Shown: positions 38,392 through 50,870, counted from the first letter of the stretch. The stretch: DNA of 60,000 nucleotides from Nymphaea colorata (GCF_008831285.2 NC_045147.1:11041427-11101426), one strand, 5' to 3'. The notes: generated by a model from the sequence alone, not told the origin. Numbers and translations are program-made.

Positions 38392-40315
38392 AAGTTGAAA
38401 ATTTTGGAATCTTTTCTGGAACTTAATTATAATCATGATGCTGTCCAAACAAGTTTACTTTTGACTTTGGGGGCAGGTGTTCTCCTTTTGATTCTCTGAT
38501 AGTATTTGGAAAGGAAATTATGGCAGATGGTAAAAGGACGTTTTATGAAGGCTCCAGCATCAGCAGAATCAAAAGTCTAGTCAGTAGGATCAGATATTTG
38601 GTTGGTGCAAACGACATGAGGAAAGAGCATAAAGTGAGGAACTGTGGGTTAACTGAAATGAAGGCGCTGCTTATCTTGGAGGCCTGAGCATAGAGACCAG
38701 TACAATAAACCCTCTACAAGATCAGCAGCAAGAGGAGAGGGAGGCCTCCTCTTCATCTTCCTCGATGAGGAAAAAGCAGAATTGCAATGGATTGCAGACT
38801 CTCCACAATGTTATTGTCATCTCCACCAACAAGGCAAAAGTGTGGGAAAAGTTTCTCACAAAGGGCTGTGATTGCTTCCTTAATTATTGGTTTAAAATCT
38901 AAAATAGATGGAACCTCACTCTCCTCCTTTCTCAGGAAGAAACAAAAAAACTAACCTATGGCTGTAGCTGACATCACCTTTCTCGTTTCACAATCTATTC
39001 CATTAAATAATAAACAAATACAATATGATGATGGCAAGAACAGCTGTAGCTGTGATGCCGATCGGAGGAAAGAAAAGGCTATTGTGATAATGAGAGGAAC
39101 GTCTTAAAAAGACAGGAGATGGTCGACATCTCTGGTTTTGCAAGTAACTAAGAAAGACATTTTCTATCTCTCTCTCCCCGTCACATTCTCCTTCTCTCTT
39201 TATACCACAAGAAAACAAATACCATCAAAACTGGAACGACAGAGGGCACCGGCATTTAAAAAAAAATGAACATGCATATTTAAGAAACATAACAAAGAAT
39301 AAAAGATGTTTTCCGGACGGCACTGGGACAATATGATATGCAGGAACAGCAGCAAATTGCATGATAGGCGTAGCAGGAAAATACTTACATTCTAACTGGC
39401 ATCTATGGGGATATGGGTTGCTACCAACTTTGTTCATGCTTGGGAACTTGCACCCTTGGGTCGGTAGAATCATATCCCTTGTTCAGAAATTTGAACCACT
39501 AGATTCAAACTCAAATCCAAACACTAAGGGCTTTTCCTCTGCCAAGAAAAAGTCTCTTCTCGCCTTTGCCTCAGCTTCTTAACAGGAACAGATGTGGGAC
39601 ACCACGAACGACTCCGATTGATTTCATCCAAAGGAAAGTTGGGGATTCATGGAGAAGGGTTGAATTCAAATCAGGATCAAGTGTTGTATGGACTACTAAT
39701 TAGCCGTGTCACTGCCTGCTACATTTCACGTCAAGAGTCATCATGCTTTGCAGATGGATTGAAGGAGAGTTCTGCTTGTTCATAGCTTCTAAAGTGATCA
39801 GACCAAATATTGGGATGACATTTGGTCCCAAATTAAGGCACGAAAGAAATGAGTTGAAGCATGTTTTCTTTCCATTTCTTTTTTCAAGTTTTGCAGATTA
39901 TAGATACCTCTCTGATGTGATCTATGTGATTTACTTTCATATGATTTTAGCTTGTAGACAGAATTTAGGGAAGGTGTTTGAAAACATGAAGAAGCATACA
40001 GAACCACGTTTTCTCGTGCCATGAAAAGAAAATTCAAAGATTAACATAGTGTGAATAAATCTTATTCAGCACGCGCTTGGATTGAGTTAACAGCACCGGC
40101 CTATGCTCTTCAGTCTATTAGTTTGCTACCATCATTATTCAGCGTGCTCCTCTATACATCATTTTTAGTGTACATAACAACTATATAAACTAATTACGAA
40201 TGGTTTGACTAATCTGATAAATAGTTTACAACGTGCCAAGTGAAAAATTATTTCCTGGAAGTCCAAACGTTAAGTACATTAATATGTTCATGAACCCACC
40301 AATAACTTACAGCCT
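36698..40315. other. Gene-free flank downstream of the TBL2-like gene
   Basis: The first few hundred bases should be the TBL2-like 3' UTR. Microsatellites: (CA)n 37956-37992 and (GT)n followed by (GA)n at 38339-38388. Short open frames at 37266-37650, 39361-39582 and 39743-40024 show no family pattern that I recognise. No gene is supported. Confidence 0.6.
38339..38388. repeat. Compound (GT)n(GA)n microsatellite
   Basis: About ten GT units run directly into about fourteen GA units. Confidence 0.95.
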
Positions 40316-40604
40316 GTTTGGATGGAGGGAGAGGGAGAGAAAGGACTGGAAAGAAAGGTCATTCCTGTGTTTGGATGATTAATTAATAAGGAAGGAAATG
40401 AAATGAGAGATGACAACTGTGTTTGGGTGCAATGAAAGAAAAAAAAAAGATTTTTTAATATAATTGCAATCCCTCCAAAAATGGAGAGATTGAGAGGGAA
40501 AGGAATGGACTTTCCTTCCATTTTCTTTCTTCTCCTTTCCCTCCTTATTATCTTCCCTTTCCTTTACTTTGCTTTCCTTCTCTTTCCCTCCATCCAAGCA
40601 TAGC
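40312..40604. mobile_element. MITE-like element with TGTTTGGATGG-type inverted ends
   Basis: The left end, GCCTGTTTGGATGGAGGGAG, mirrors the right end, CTCCATCCAAGC; the left arm is AGGGAGA/GGAAAG-rich and the right arm CTTTCC/TTCCCT-rich, so the whole 290 bp can fold back. A related GTTTGGATG word recurs inside near 40371. No clear target duplication was identified. No coding. Confidence 0.55.
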
Positions 40605-40714
40605 TTTAATCAACAATTAACTAGATTCAACTTGTACAACCTAATTTTCCATATCAAAGTATTAATTGTTATATGCAATACCTTGCAAACTATTTATTGT
40701 TTTTTGTGTATTTG

Positions 40715-40716
<2 letters not shown>

Positions 40717-40746
<30 letters not shown>
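40717..40746. repeat. (TA)n microsatellite
   Basis: Fifteen TA units without interruption. Confidence 0.95.
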
Positions 40747-40747
<1 letters not shown>

Positions 40748-41201
40748 CTGAATGATGACTCCAATGTTCCAAGAACACTTTAACAACGTGTTCGACTTCA
40801 AAAACAACCTTTTTTTGGATTGTTTGGGTGATATAAAAACTGGGGTTTTTAATAAAACCTAATCTTAGAAAGGGATTGATCCCGTCTCCTCTTGCGTCCC
40901 CAACCAGTTATTTATGAAAACCGTGCTTTGGGTCACAAAATAGTTTAGACAAAATGATTATACAAAATGTACGAAAACTAAACATGTTCTAATGTTCTAT
41001 GAACCTGACCAATTTTTAAGATAAATTAGCTGTGTTGTCACTAACCAAAGGACTCCTAAAGCCCAAAATCGAAATGGTGATTTTTAAAAGATCGATATAC
41101 CCCTCACATGAGTGGGCATGAGGGGCCGAACACGCAGTTGGGGTGTGTTCGGCCCAGCCCTACAAGCTTATCCAGTGAAACAGTCTTTTTATCTGCAAAG
41201 G

Positions 41202-41363
41202 AACGTCCCAGAAGGCGTGGTTAGTCTATCACTTCTCGATCTTCAGTAGATTTGATATATTGATGTAAAACCACTAATCTTCTATGTAACGTCTCAGAAG
41301 CCGTGTTTAGTCTTATCACTTTTCGTTCTTTAGTAGATTTAATATTGATGTGGAGCCACCAAA
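41202..41363. repeat. Tandem duplication, period about 86 bp
   Basis: Two adjacent copies start AACGTCCCAGAAGGCGTGGT (41202) and AACGTCTCAGAAGCCGTGTT (41288) and share AGTAGATTTRATAT and GATGTRRARCCACYA-type words. Non-coding. Confidence 0.75.
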
Positions 41364-41991
41364 ATTTTTAAGTCTCTTTTCTTTTCTGAGAGAATGAATG
41401 AGACAAATTAGAAAATTACACAAAGTAAAACTTGCCAATAAAGTTGACCACCAACACATCATTGGATGATTACTCATTTGCAGCAGATGAAATATGTTAA
41501 ATATGTTACGTATCTATAAAAAAATATAAAAAACGACATCATTTTGGTTGTCAAATCAAATGTTTATGGGGTTCAGACCACCCAAGTCGACGCTTGGCAC
41601 CTCACAGCTTGCCCACTGACGTGCTTTTGACTATCAACGTTGATCAAAGGCCAAGTAACTTTTTCGGAGAGTGAAAACAACAATGAACCGCGCTGAGAAT
41701 TTCTTTTCAATTGCCTTTTTTAACCATGGTTAGTACGAAACCTGCCAAATAACGTGAACTATTCGAACGCAACTGCAGGCCACTAGCCACATATTAGTTA
41801 CTTTCACTTTCTTTTTTTTTTTTTTGCCTTTTTTAACCATGGTTAGTGTAACAGGGTTGGCACGAGCTTACTCGCCTTGGCCAAACTTAGGATTCACTCA
41901 CTTTAGCCATACATGCAAGTGGTAGAAAGGGGCACTTTGCTTAGGTGATGCAGTTCAAACTACGGCACTGGCCTCTGGTGAGATGGCCGAA

Positions 41992-42183
41992 CAGGCACAG
42001 AGTTAAAAAATTTTTGTTGCAAGAGCTAAACTATAATTTTAAAATTTTAATAAGGGTCAAAATAAAAATTTTCAAATTTATATATATATATATATTAAAC
42101 TACTTTTTTCTTAATTTACATACACATTTTTAAAGTTTTTAAAATATAAAGAGGAGCCACCGACCCCCTTTCCCTCGGTCCTG
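41992..42183. mobile_element. Degraded hAT-like MITE relative
   Basis: Its interior (TTGCAAGAGCTAAACTATA, then TAAAATTTTAATAAGGGTCA) matches the interior of the element at 57174-57404. Outer ends CAGGCACAGAG and CTCGGTCCTG are eroded versions of the CAGGGGCGGAGCC inverted end. No matching 8 bp flanks. Confidence 0.5.
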
Positions 42184-42639
42184 TGTTTAGAGGATGGCAA
42201 AGTCTGAAGCAGGTAAGCATGGGCTAAGATTGACAGAGCATTTGCGCAAGACTTCATGGACACAACTTCGATCCAATGGCATTACCAAGGGCATATTCAC
42301 GCACATGATACAAGAAAGGTGACAAGGACCAAAGGTCGAGCCCATGCATTGGGTTGAAGGGGGCAGCTTTCTTACAGAAGCACTGGAAATTTGGACAACA
42401 TTCTAGGGACTAAGACATTATGATGTCTGAGATTCCACGGGTGACACAGAAGGTTGCAGATCAGTATGGCTAGGCTAGCCACGCACACTTGCATAACCAG
42501 CTGCAAGAGTGTGGTTGGCAGAGACAAGATCAGCCCTTCGGTCGAAAATATATCAGACTCAGCGGACAAGTACTACGTGGAATTTTGAGTTTGTACACTT
42601 AAGATAGCAGCAAACAAAGTTAAGTCATAACGAGACCAT

Positions 42640-43860
42640 GAACAATGCGTTTTGCTATCAACTTTGTAGTCAGTGTACATCATTGGCTAGTAGTTTATAA
42701 TGAGTCTTTGGAAGACTATTGTGATAATTTTCAGTTTGTATTAGAAAAGTTAAAGAACACAAGTTATACATGATATAGGAGAAGTGCATATTTTCGTACA
42801 AACAAATGCCATTTTTGGGGCACTTTGTTGAGAAATGGAATGCTACCAATACTTCAACAACTTCTTGTGCCTTGATAAACAATGTGTTTTACCTATATTT
42901 GACTTTGTAATCGTGTACCTCGACGACATAGTAGTTTACTATGAGTCTTTAGATGGCTACTGTGAGTACATCCGGTGTGTCTTTGAAAAGTTAAGGGAAC
43001 ATAAACTGCAATGAGAAATGGAGAAGCACATGTTTGCATCAAAACAGCCGCCATTAGGTTATTTTGTTGACAGAGACAATGTGGAGATGGATCTTTAGAA
43101 GATTCAAGGCCATGGTAGTAGGTTGGTGCCAACATAATGACAGAGCTTCAGTCATTCTCAGATTTGACAAACAACTATGTACAATTCATTGAATGATATT
43201 AACAGATGGTAGTGTGTGGATGGACTATACATAGAAATAGATAACCCGATGTGACAATTCCTTCAACAAGCTGAATGATGCCCTTTGGAAGGATCAAATG
43301 CTTCTACTTCTAGATTTCGCCAAACCATTTGAGGTCAAAACAGATGTGTTTCAAAGCATAACCCTCGACAGAATTGCTATAGACTGGGTATCATATATCT
43401 TATAGAGGCTAAGACCTAAATGACATTGAGTAATATTACTCCATACACGAAAAGAAAGTGACCTTGTAGAACATTGCTTATTTCTTTGGCAACATTACTT
43501 GTTGAGGAAAGCCGTTCGTTGTCAGGACAAACGACATGGTAACAAGTTACTTTGCGTCCTAGAAGAGGCTATCAATACAACAAATCCAATGGCATGATTT
43601 CTTGGCTGATTTCAATTGCACTGTTATGCATTAAGCTGAAAAGTCCAACATTACTGTAAATGCACAAGGTCAAGCGAACTATATGACTACCATAATCATG
43701 GTTATGGGCGGTCCTTTGGAGCGCCTGAGGCAAGCCATGGCTGCTAAAATGATGGTAAAGTATATAATGAAATACGTGCAGACGAGAATGTACAAGGACA
43801 TCCGACTCCATGATAAGGTCATGTATGCAAAAGGAATACCAGTTTGAAATAGTTGAAAGA
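42640..43860 (+). mobile_element. Gypsy-type pol fragment: reverse transcriptase and RNase H, decayed
   Basis: Broken plus-strand frames give gypsy pol landmarks in order. A first RT piece, VVYNESLEDYCDNFQFVLEK (about 42690), is followed by a second copy, FVIVYLDDIVVYYESLDGYC (about 42904) with an intact YLDD, then FEKLREHKL and DRDNVEMD. Next come ELQSFSDLTNNYVQFIE (about 43145) and RNase H words. IQWHDFLADFNCTVMH (about 43585) is the usual end of RNase H, and IRLHDKVMYAKG (about 43800) matches the start of the integrase zinc region. Many stops. No LTR identified. Confidence 0.8.
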
Positions 43861-44672
43861 GGGAGCATCAGTGAAAGGATAAATGCCTTGTGAGTGATCG
43901 ATGACAAGCGGTAGCGTTTCGCTACTCGTCCCTTTTTTGCCGACAGTGGAACATACCCAATGGAAAGTTGCTTCAAATGGCGATGCTCGGACAACCAATC
44001 CTACTGGCGACAAAATGACTATAACCATCACGGCAGACAAACAAAATATTTTAGGTAAGCCCTCGGACCCCATTATTGCTAGCAATGTGAACCGGATGCG
44101 TCTTGGCTATAGGAGTTTCTTGAGTGTCATCTTCCATTATGGACTACTTCCATCAAGAAGGGGCAATTGTAATCATGCCCTGTCTACCGTTTGAAGAAGT
44201 TGAGGTCTACCTGACAATGGAATCCCAAGTTTTCAATGAGAGCCAAGGTAGCTGAGGCTTTAGGCCACTACCTGAAAAATCATAGGAAGTGTAATAAGCA
44301 ACATTCTAAGGACCCGACAGAAGGCTCATTTGATGACAGACTTATATCATAGAACAATGGTGCAGAGGTGGAGTTGCAGGGTAGTGAGGGGCCCCTACTA
44401 ACCCAAACTCAAATCGAAGATAATTCTACCAACCATCCCTTGAATGTTCTTTATTTCGATACAAATGTGGAAGGGAAACCGAGAAAGATGGATGTTTGTG
44501 CTGAGATTGTTCCCATACAAGAAGACAGTCTTTGATAGGTGTTTAGCATTGCCCACATACTTTGTTATGAAGATTCTACAACATGAATATAAGAGGGTTG
44601 TTTCGCCAATCAGATTAAAGAGATCCATTTATTATTGTTCATGATATAAATTCTGATATTATGTTTATCATA

Positions 44673-44834
44673 GACTCTATGCTTACCTTGGATTGTCTAT
44701 ATATTCTGATCAATAAGTTCTCTACTTTTAAGTTTTTGATTAACAGTTCAGCTGACTCTATGCTTACCTTGGATTGTCTATATATTCTGATCAATAAGTT
44801 CTCTACTTTTAAGTTTTTGATTAACAGTTCAGCC
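44673..44834. repeat. Near-perfect tandem duplication, period 81 bp
   Basis: Two 81 bp copies starting GACTCTATGCTTACCTTGGA differ only at the last base of the unit. The unit is 27 codons long, so the reading frame passes through both. It sits just ahead of the LINE remnant. Confidence 0.97.
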
Positions 44835-44869
44835 TTTAGTGCTTGAGTCAGGGTCATTATGGGATGGAA

Positions 44870-47175
44870 TCTCGCCGCAAGTACAATTATCTCCACGGTT
44901 ATTGATGAGTATTGGCTGAAGGCTAGTTGCCTACTTCAATTTTTCAGCTGCTGGTTGCTATGCTCTGATTGTGAACAAATTGTGCTTGAGGCTTGGAACC
45001 ACCCTACACAGGGCTGTCCTATGATTTAGGTCATTAACAAGATTGAACGCACCATATCCAAACTTGTAGGATGAAACAAAAGATGCTCTGGTAATATCAT
45101 TGCTAAGGTAAATGGGTTAAAAATGGAGCTGGAGGCTCTACAAGATAGACAACAGATTTGAAATCGAGTAGAGGCTGAATATGATTGGGTTCTCCGACAA
45201 CGGCTGGACCTAACCCTTAAAGAGGAAGATATCTTTTGGAGGCAAAAAGCTAGAACTAAATGGCTAAACCTTGGTGATCGCAACACCACCTACGTCCATA
45301 CCCATGTGAATTGGCAAAACTAGAAGAAGAACATTAAGGTCATTTGAGTCAATGGTATCACGGTGGACAACCCTGAGCTCATCCACAATCTTTATAGGGA
45401 CTCCTTTGCAGAATTTTATGGGCATTACCTTGAGGCAAAGTCTACTTATCAGCCAATTTTAAATGGTCTTATGGACACAGCTTTGGAGAGTGATATCCTC
45501 TGCAGGCCAGTTTCCAATGAAGAGATTGGCAAAGCTGTGGTCAATTTGGGGAAAGGCAAGGCCCCTGGCCCAAATGAATTTGGTGCCAAATTTTTTATTC
45601 ACTTCTCGCATGTTGTAGGTAATGATTTGCTTGGTTATGAAAATCGTTTTCAAAACAGGTTACCTGATTAAATCGATAAATAGGTCTCCCATTGCCCTTA
45701 TTTCAAAAAAGAAAAAAACAATTTTGACGTAACTGAGTTTAGGCCTATTGCTTTGTGTAACAGCCTATATGAAGTGATCTCTCACATTGAGGTGCACTGA
45801 ATGAAGCCTATCTTGGGAAAGATTATTATTAAGGAACAAGGGTCCTTCATCCTGAACCAAACAATCCAAGATCACATAATTTATACTCATGAGCTAGTTA
45901 ACAACTTACAAAATCATTCGTGTAGCTCTCTCCTCCTCAATATGGACTTATCCAAGGCCTACGATAGAGTCAGTTGGAAGTTCCTTAGATACTCCCTTAT
46001 AACTTTGGGATTTGAAAAACTGTGGGTGAACAAAATAATGAAATGTGTTGAATCAGTCTCTTATGCCCTCATAATATAGTTTTTTTTGAAGCCAGACGTG
46101 GTTTAAGGCAAGAGGACCCATTCTCACTATACTTCTTTATGGTTGTTGTGGATGTTCTATCACGACATGTTGAGCATGAGGCCAGCTCAAGGTAGATTCA
46201 GATTCGCAAATTCAGAGGGGTTCCTCATATCTTCCCTGGTCTATATTATGCCGATAATGTTATGTTTGTATGCAAAGCTAATTGACCAACAATATGCAAC
46301 ATCAAAAACATTTTGCACAGTTTTGAGGCGAAAGCTGAGCTGATTATTAACAAGAAAAAATCTTCCATAATTGCTTTTTACGTTCAAGCGGATCTCTATA
46401 TCGAGCTCCAATCCCTTCAAGATTGGAATTGAGGTCATCTTCCCATTACTTATTTGAGTCTATCGCTGTTCACTGGAAATTTGCACAGTGCACTTTGTGA
46501 GCCACTTGTAACTGAAGTGAAAAGTAAACTTGTGAGCTGGAAAGGTAGCATATGAAGACCGTCTCCTCACTCAAGAAAAGAATGACAAAATTTGAATTTC
46601 AGTTGGCTGGTCGCTATTCCTTATGTAAAATTCGTTGTGAAACGTCGTTCCACCGCTTCCTACAATGTAAGATTGCCGGCTGGGCCTTCATTGGAAGTAG
46701 GTTTAAAATTTACATTCCTCATTGGGAATCTATTAGGGATGCAATTAGGCAGTGATGGAAATGAAAATACAGGCAAAAATGGATCACCCTAATGCATTCT
46801 TCCAAATTTCTTCCTAATACTGAGATCATCTATGCTCTTTGGAATGACTTAAAACAGATGACCTATGACAATAGTAATCTTGAGAGATTCAATAAGGAGA
46901 TAATGGGTTGGCTCACTTTTGGTATTAGCCATATCCTTGGCTGTCTTATGAGCACACAGACCTGATGATCCAATTTATCAGCCTAGAATCCAATGCCCCT
47001 CAGACAATGTCTTCTCCATCTGATGTAGCCAGAAGGGTATGATCAAATATGGTATTGCTCTGAACCAGCTGAGTAGCAAATGGGGAGCCAATGATGTTTT
47101 TGTTTCTCCTTTGTATATCTCTTTCTTGGCTCTGTACTTTCTATTTCTAGTGAATAAAAGGGTTTGGGGTCTCTT
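44870..47175 (+). mobile_element. Decayed LINE (non-LTR retrotransposon), reverse-transcriptase part
   Basis: Plus-strand frames show the linker VLEAWNHPTQGCPM (about 44980), then NGLKMELEALQDRQQ, KEEDIFWRQKARTKWLNLGD (about 45220), FAEFYGHYLEAKSTYQPI (about 45410) and LGKGKAPGPNEFGAKFF (about 45550). The RT core follows: FRPIALCNSLYEVISH (about 45740), NMDLSKAYDRVSWKFLRYSL (about 45940) and YYADNVMFVCKAN (about 46244). A later piece reads LFTGKLHSALCEPL-like. The catalytic YADD reads YADN here, and several stops and frameshifts occur. The stretch GTGAATAAAAGGGTTTGGGG near 47149 looks like a plant LINE 3' end, which sets the right limit. The endonuclease part is missing or unrecognisable. Confidence 0.8.
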
Positions 47176-47653
47176 AATCCCCAGGTGATTGCATCAGAAA
47201 GGCATACTAGCTGTTCGCATCCTCAAATTCCTTTGGTTTTTAGAGTGCTCCAGAAAAATGATGTTTTGTTTTGAAATGATAGAAAAATGGACTCGCTTGT
47301 CAGTACGAGGATTGATTGTTCCCGGTGCCTTGACTGAGGTAGTCAACCTAAGAGCTATGCTTATCCTTGATGCATTTCATTTTGGCTTGAATATTTTATT
47401 TTATTTTATATGCGGTGTAGTATTTGAGAAAATATTGAAAACTTGATGTTTTAAATAATTTAGAAAGTTTTGAAGAATCATTTGAGAGTAGAAAATATTT
47501 TGATTTGAAAAATCTTGGATGAGAAAATAACATTTGGAAACCTTTGAAGTTCATCTTTTGGAAATCACTTTAGTGTTTTCTTAAAACTTTAAGTGTGTTT
47601 GAGGTTTTGCTCTAATTCGGTTACTACCTAATTAGAGCTCCATCTCATCTTGC

Positions 47654-47940
47654 TTAAGTTTTGTAGAGAGGTGCTTGTGATCATAAGTGATATTAAGTGA
47701 GTGAGAATGCATGAATGCATTGATCCTATATGATTAAAAGAGAATAATTCATTCTTACCATAACATACATATAAGTTTTTTGTTTTACAATTGTCATTAA
47801 GTTTTGTAGAGAGGTGCTTGTGATCATAAATGATATTAAGTGAGTGAGAATGCATGAATACATTGATTTTATATGATTAGAAGAAAATAATTCATTCTTA
47901 CCATAACATATACATAAGATTTTTGTTTTATAATTGTCAT
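47654..47940. repeat. Tandem duplication, period 143 bp
   Basis: Copies start at 47654 and 47797 with TTAAGTTTTGTAGAGAGGTG and share TGTGATCATAA, GTGAGTGAGAATGCATGAAT and AATTCATTCTTACCATAACA. They lie inside the foldback element, just inside its left arm. Confidence 0.9.
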
Positions 47941-48438
47941 AAATACTTTTGTAAAGAAAGAAAAACTTTTAAAAATGGAATGAGGTTGTAAAGAAAAATG
48001 TTTAAAAATGGAATGAGGTTGTAGACCATCAAACATGAATCCAATATTGGGTCATTACTTGAGTTTTGATCTTGGTGAAGTCGGTAAATAAAAAGATCTT
48101 GGAAGGAAAATATATTCAAAAGATTAAAAAAGATAAAGACTTAATCACAAGAGAAATATGGAGAAAGAGAAAGAGAAAGAGATTTTGAAGATCACCAAAT
48201 GAAAGATTTAAAAAAAAAAGATATACATATCTTTATATGTATGTATATATGTATAAGCTTTTGATAAATAAAAAGGAAAAACAAACTCTTAAAAGAAAGA
48301 GAGAAAGAAAGAAAGATAGAGAAACATGCACATATATGTGTTCATACTATCATATATATACATATACGAAAGTTTAAAAGGAAAGGATATTGATTTGAAG
48401 AGAAAAGGAGATTTTAGAGAGAGAGAGAGAATGTGATA

Positions 48439-48439
<1 letters not shown>

Positions 48440-48481
<42 letters not shown>

Positions 48482-48552
48482 TCTTGTATATATAAAAATT
48501 TGTAAAATAAAATGTGAAAACGTAGAAAGAGAATGATGAAGAAAAACATCAC

Positions 48553-48587
<35 letters not shown>

Positions 48588-48600
48588 CATATATATATAT
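48440..48600. repeat. Microsatellite cluster: (TA)n, (AC)n, (AT)n
   Basis: A (GA)n run near 48416, (TA)n at about 48446-48473, (AC)n at 48550-48588 and (AT)n at 48588-48600 lie in the middle of the foldback element. Open frames of Cys/Val or Tyr/Ile repeats here are artefacts. Confidence 0.9.
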
Positions 48601-50099
48601 AAAACATGTATATACATATGTGTCTTCATAAGATTAAAAATCAAGAAATAGCTTAAAATATTTGACTTCAAGTTTTATGTAGGCTGGAGGGGAGCTTGAG
48701 ATCATGTAAGAACCTAAACTAAGTCTCCAAAGCTGCATTAGAAGGTTCTTGCTTTCAAAAATATTTTGAAAAACATGATTTCAAATATTTTTTGTATATA
48801 AATATAAAATATAATTATTTCATTTGTTACAAGTGAATATGTTTCTTCCACCGTTGGGTATGAAAGAAAATCAATCACACATAAAATGAGAAGCAACAAA
48901 CTCATTGGAGTTTCTAATCGAGTGATTAAGAAAGAAACTAAGCGTAATGATATGAAAATGCATATTAACATGTACATATACGTAAGGCTTTCCCGAGTTG
49001 GACAAATCCCAACCTTAAAAATTAACATAAGAATAAAGAGATCCCCCAGCCATACCTTCATTCTCACCGTGCATTAATCTATAAATAAGAAAAATTAACC
49101 AACTATCCATTAACAATATCTCTGAACAAAACAACATTTAAGAGAAGAGAGAAATATATTTTTCTCCTACAATGAAATCATATTTCATATTCTCATGCTT
49201 CTGGTGCACTCAAGAATAGCTCTTGACACCGAAAGAGAGATTGAAAAGCTAGCTTACATGGCCATGGGGAGATGAAAATGGGAGACAACAAACAAAATAA
49301 GAACTATATACTTCTAGTATCTTTTCATGCTACCTTGAAGAGTTGGAACTTAGAGAGGAAGAAGGAAAAAAGAAGAGAGAAATGGAGAGGAAAATTCTAA
49401 ATGTTCAAGTGAACAAACATTAGAAATTCTCCAAGAGTTAGCTCATACTCAAGAGGAAGGATTGTGAGGGTATTTATGGAGAGTTTTGGAGCCAAAACCC
49501 AAAATTTAAATTTTTTTGAATTTGGCAAGTTTTTCATGCGAATTTCAAGTATTTTTGAAAAATTTTATTTTTTTTAAAAAAATAAGCATTGACTAAGTGG
49601 GATTGGCCACTAAAGTGACTTGCAAAAGATGATCTTTAAAGGTTTCCAAATGATATTTCCCATCTAAGGTTTTCCAAATCAAAATATTTTCCACTCTCAA
49701 TCGATTCTTCAAAACTTTCTCAAAGATTTAAAATATCAAATTTTCAATATTTTCTTAAACACTATACGACATATAAAATAAAAAAGATGTTCAAGCAAAA
49801 AATGAAATGCATTAAAGATAAACATAGCTCTTGGATTGATTACTCCCGATAAAAGCACCGGAAACAGTCAACCCTCTTACTGACGGGCCAGTTCATTTCT
49901 CTCTCATTTCAAACAAAACATCATTTTTTTGGAGCACCCAAAAAACCAAAGAAAGTTGGGGATGCAAACACCAGCTTATGTGCTTCATGTCAGCAGCTTG
50001 GGGTGCATGCAAGCATGCATAGGAGATGTACAACGTCAAGTGGGCCAGACATACATGCCAAGATAAAACTCATTGTAATTGTTGGTTGCACTTATTTCT

Positions 50100-50870
50100 A
50101 GTTGAAGATGATGAGTGATGTATGACACTTTGTTTGCATTTATCTCATTGTAGGATAAGTGGATTAAAGCAACAACTCTTGAGCCCATTATCCATGCATG
50201 AAGCCCACAGAAAAGTTTCCATGGCCTTGATAATCATCTAGCTAAATGTAGTTGGTATAAGTATAACCTTAATCCTAGTGGTGGTCAACTGCTTCTCCAG
50301 TTATGGGTCTTCATTGATAAGCCTCACCATGACTTGACATAAGAGGTAGCAACGTTGTTCTTATAAGACGTCAAGCTTTGGGAAGTGTCTCTAGACATCA
50401 CCTACGATTGAGATACCCAATTGATCATTCGGTTTTGGACCAGCATGTTCGAGTTGTTTGGCACAGAACTCAACTGTAGCACTTGCAATCATATGCAAAG
50501 TGATGGACATACTAAGTAGGCCAATGTTGTGCTTGATGATTACTTTTAGCACTTTGTGATGACAAATTAGGAGAACTGGACAACCCTTTTGGACGTGGCA
50601 CAATTTTTTACAACTTGGAGTAGACTAGTGCAATAGGGAGTAGTTCATTCCAGTTTTAGTTATTGGCAAGCAGCCTTTAACTTTCAATGGATTAAACAAT
50701 GGCTGAGAGAGATAAGTGCCTAGCAGCAACACAAAGATGCTATGAAATGCATGGAAAATGCCAAAGCATACATAAATAAACTCATTCATTGCATAAAGAA
50801 GATGGCCGATTGGCATTGGAGGTCCTTAGAATTAGATGCTGCTGATGAGGTGACACAACCAATTATGGAA
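50100..50870 (+). mobile_element. Gypsy-type integrase fragment, decayed
   Basis: Plus-strand broken frames carry integrase words in the usual order: SFHGLDNHLAK (about 50216), FWTSMFELFGTELNCST (about 50430), NHMQSDGHTK (about 50490, usually NHPQTDGQTERVN), NWTTLLDVAQFFTTW (about 50577) and a following stretch AKAYINKLIHCIKKMADWHW (about 50760) where the family has a basic helix. Multiple stops. Same strand as the RT/RNase H piece at 42.6-43.9 kb, which it would follow in an intact element. Confidence 0.75.

Larger units (their letters stand above)
47185..50000. mobile_element. Foldback (long inverted-arm) element, about 2.8 kb
   Basis: The left arm (about 47185-47577) is the reverse complement, at roughly 80% by eye, of the right arm (about 49604-50000). 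Shared words include CTTTGGTTTTT, GTGCTCC, AGAGCTATG, ATGCATTTCATTTT, AAAATATTGAAAA, AAGTTTTGAAGAATC and AAAATATTTTGATTTG. The interior is AT-rich, with tandem and microsatellite DNA and no recognisable protein. The layout fits a long-TIR Mutator-like or foldback transposon; a target duplication was not resolved, so the class is inferred. Confidence 0.7.

Noticed and set aside
43860-44640. Possible gypsy or LINE 5' coding between the two transposon remnants
   Set aside because: Short frames such as 43901-44194 show no words that I can tie to either family, so the stretch is left unassigned.
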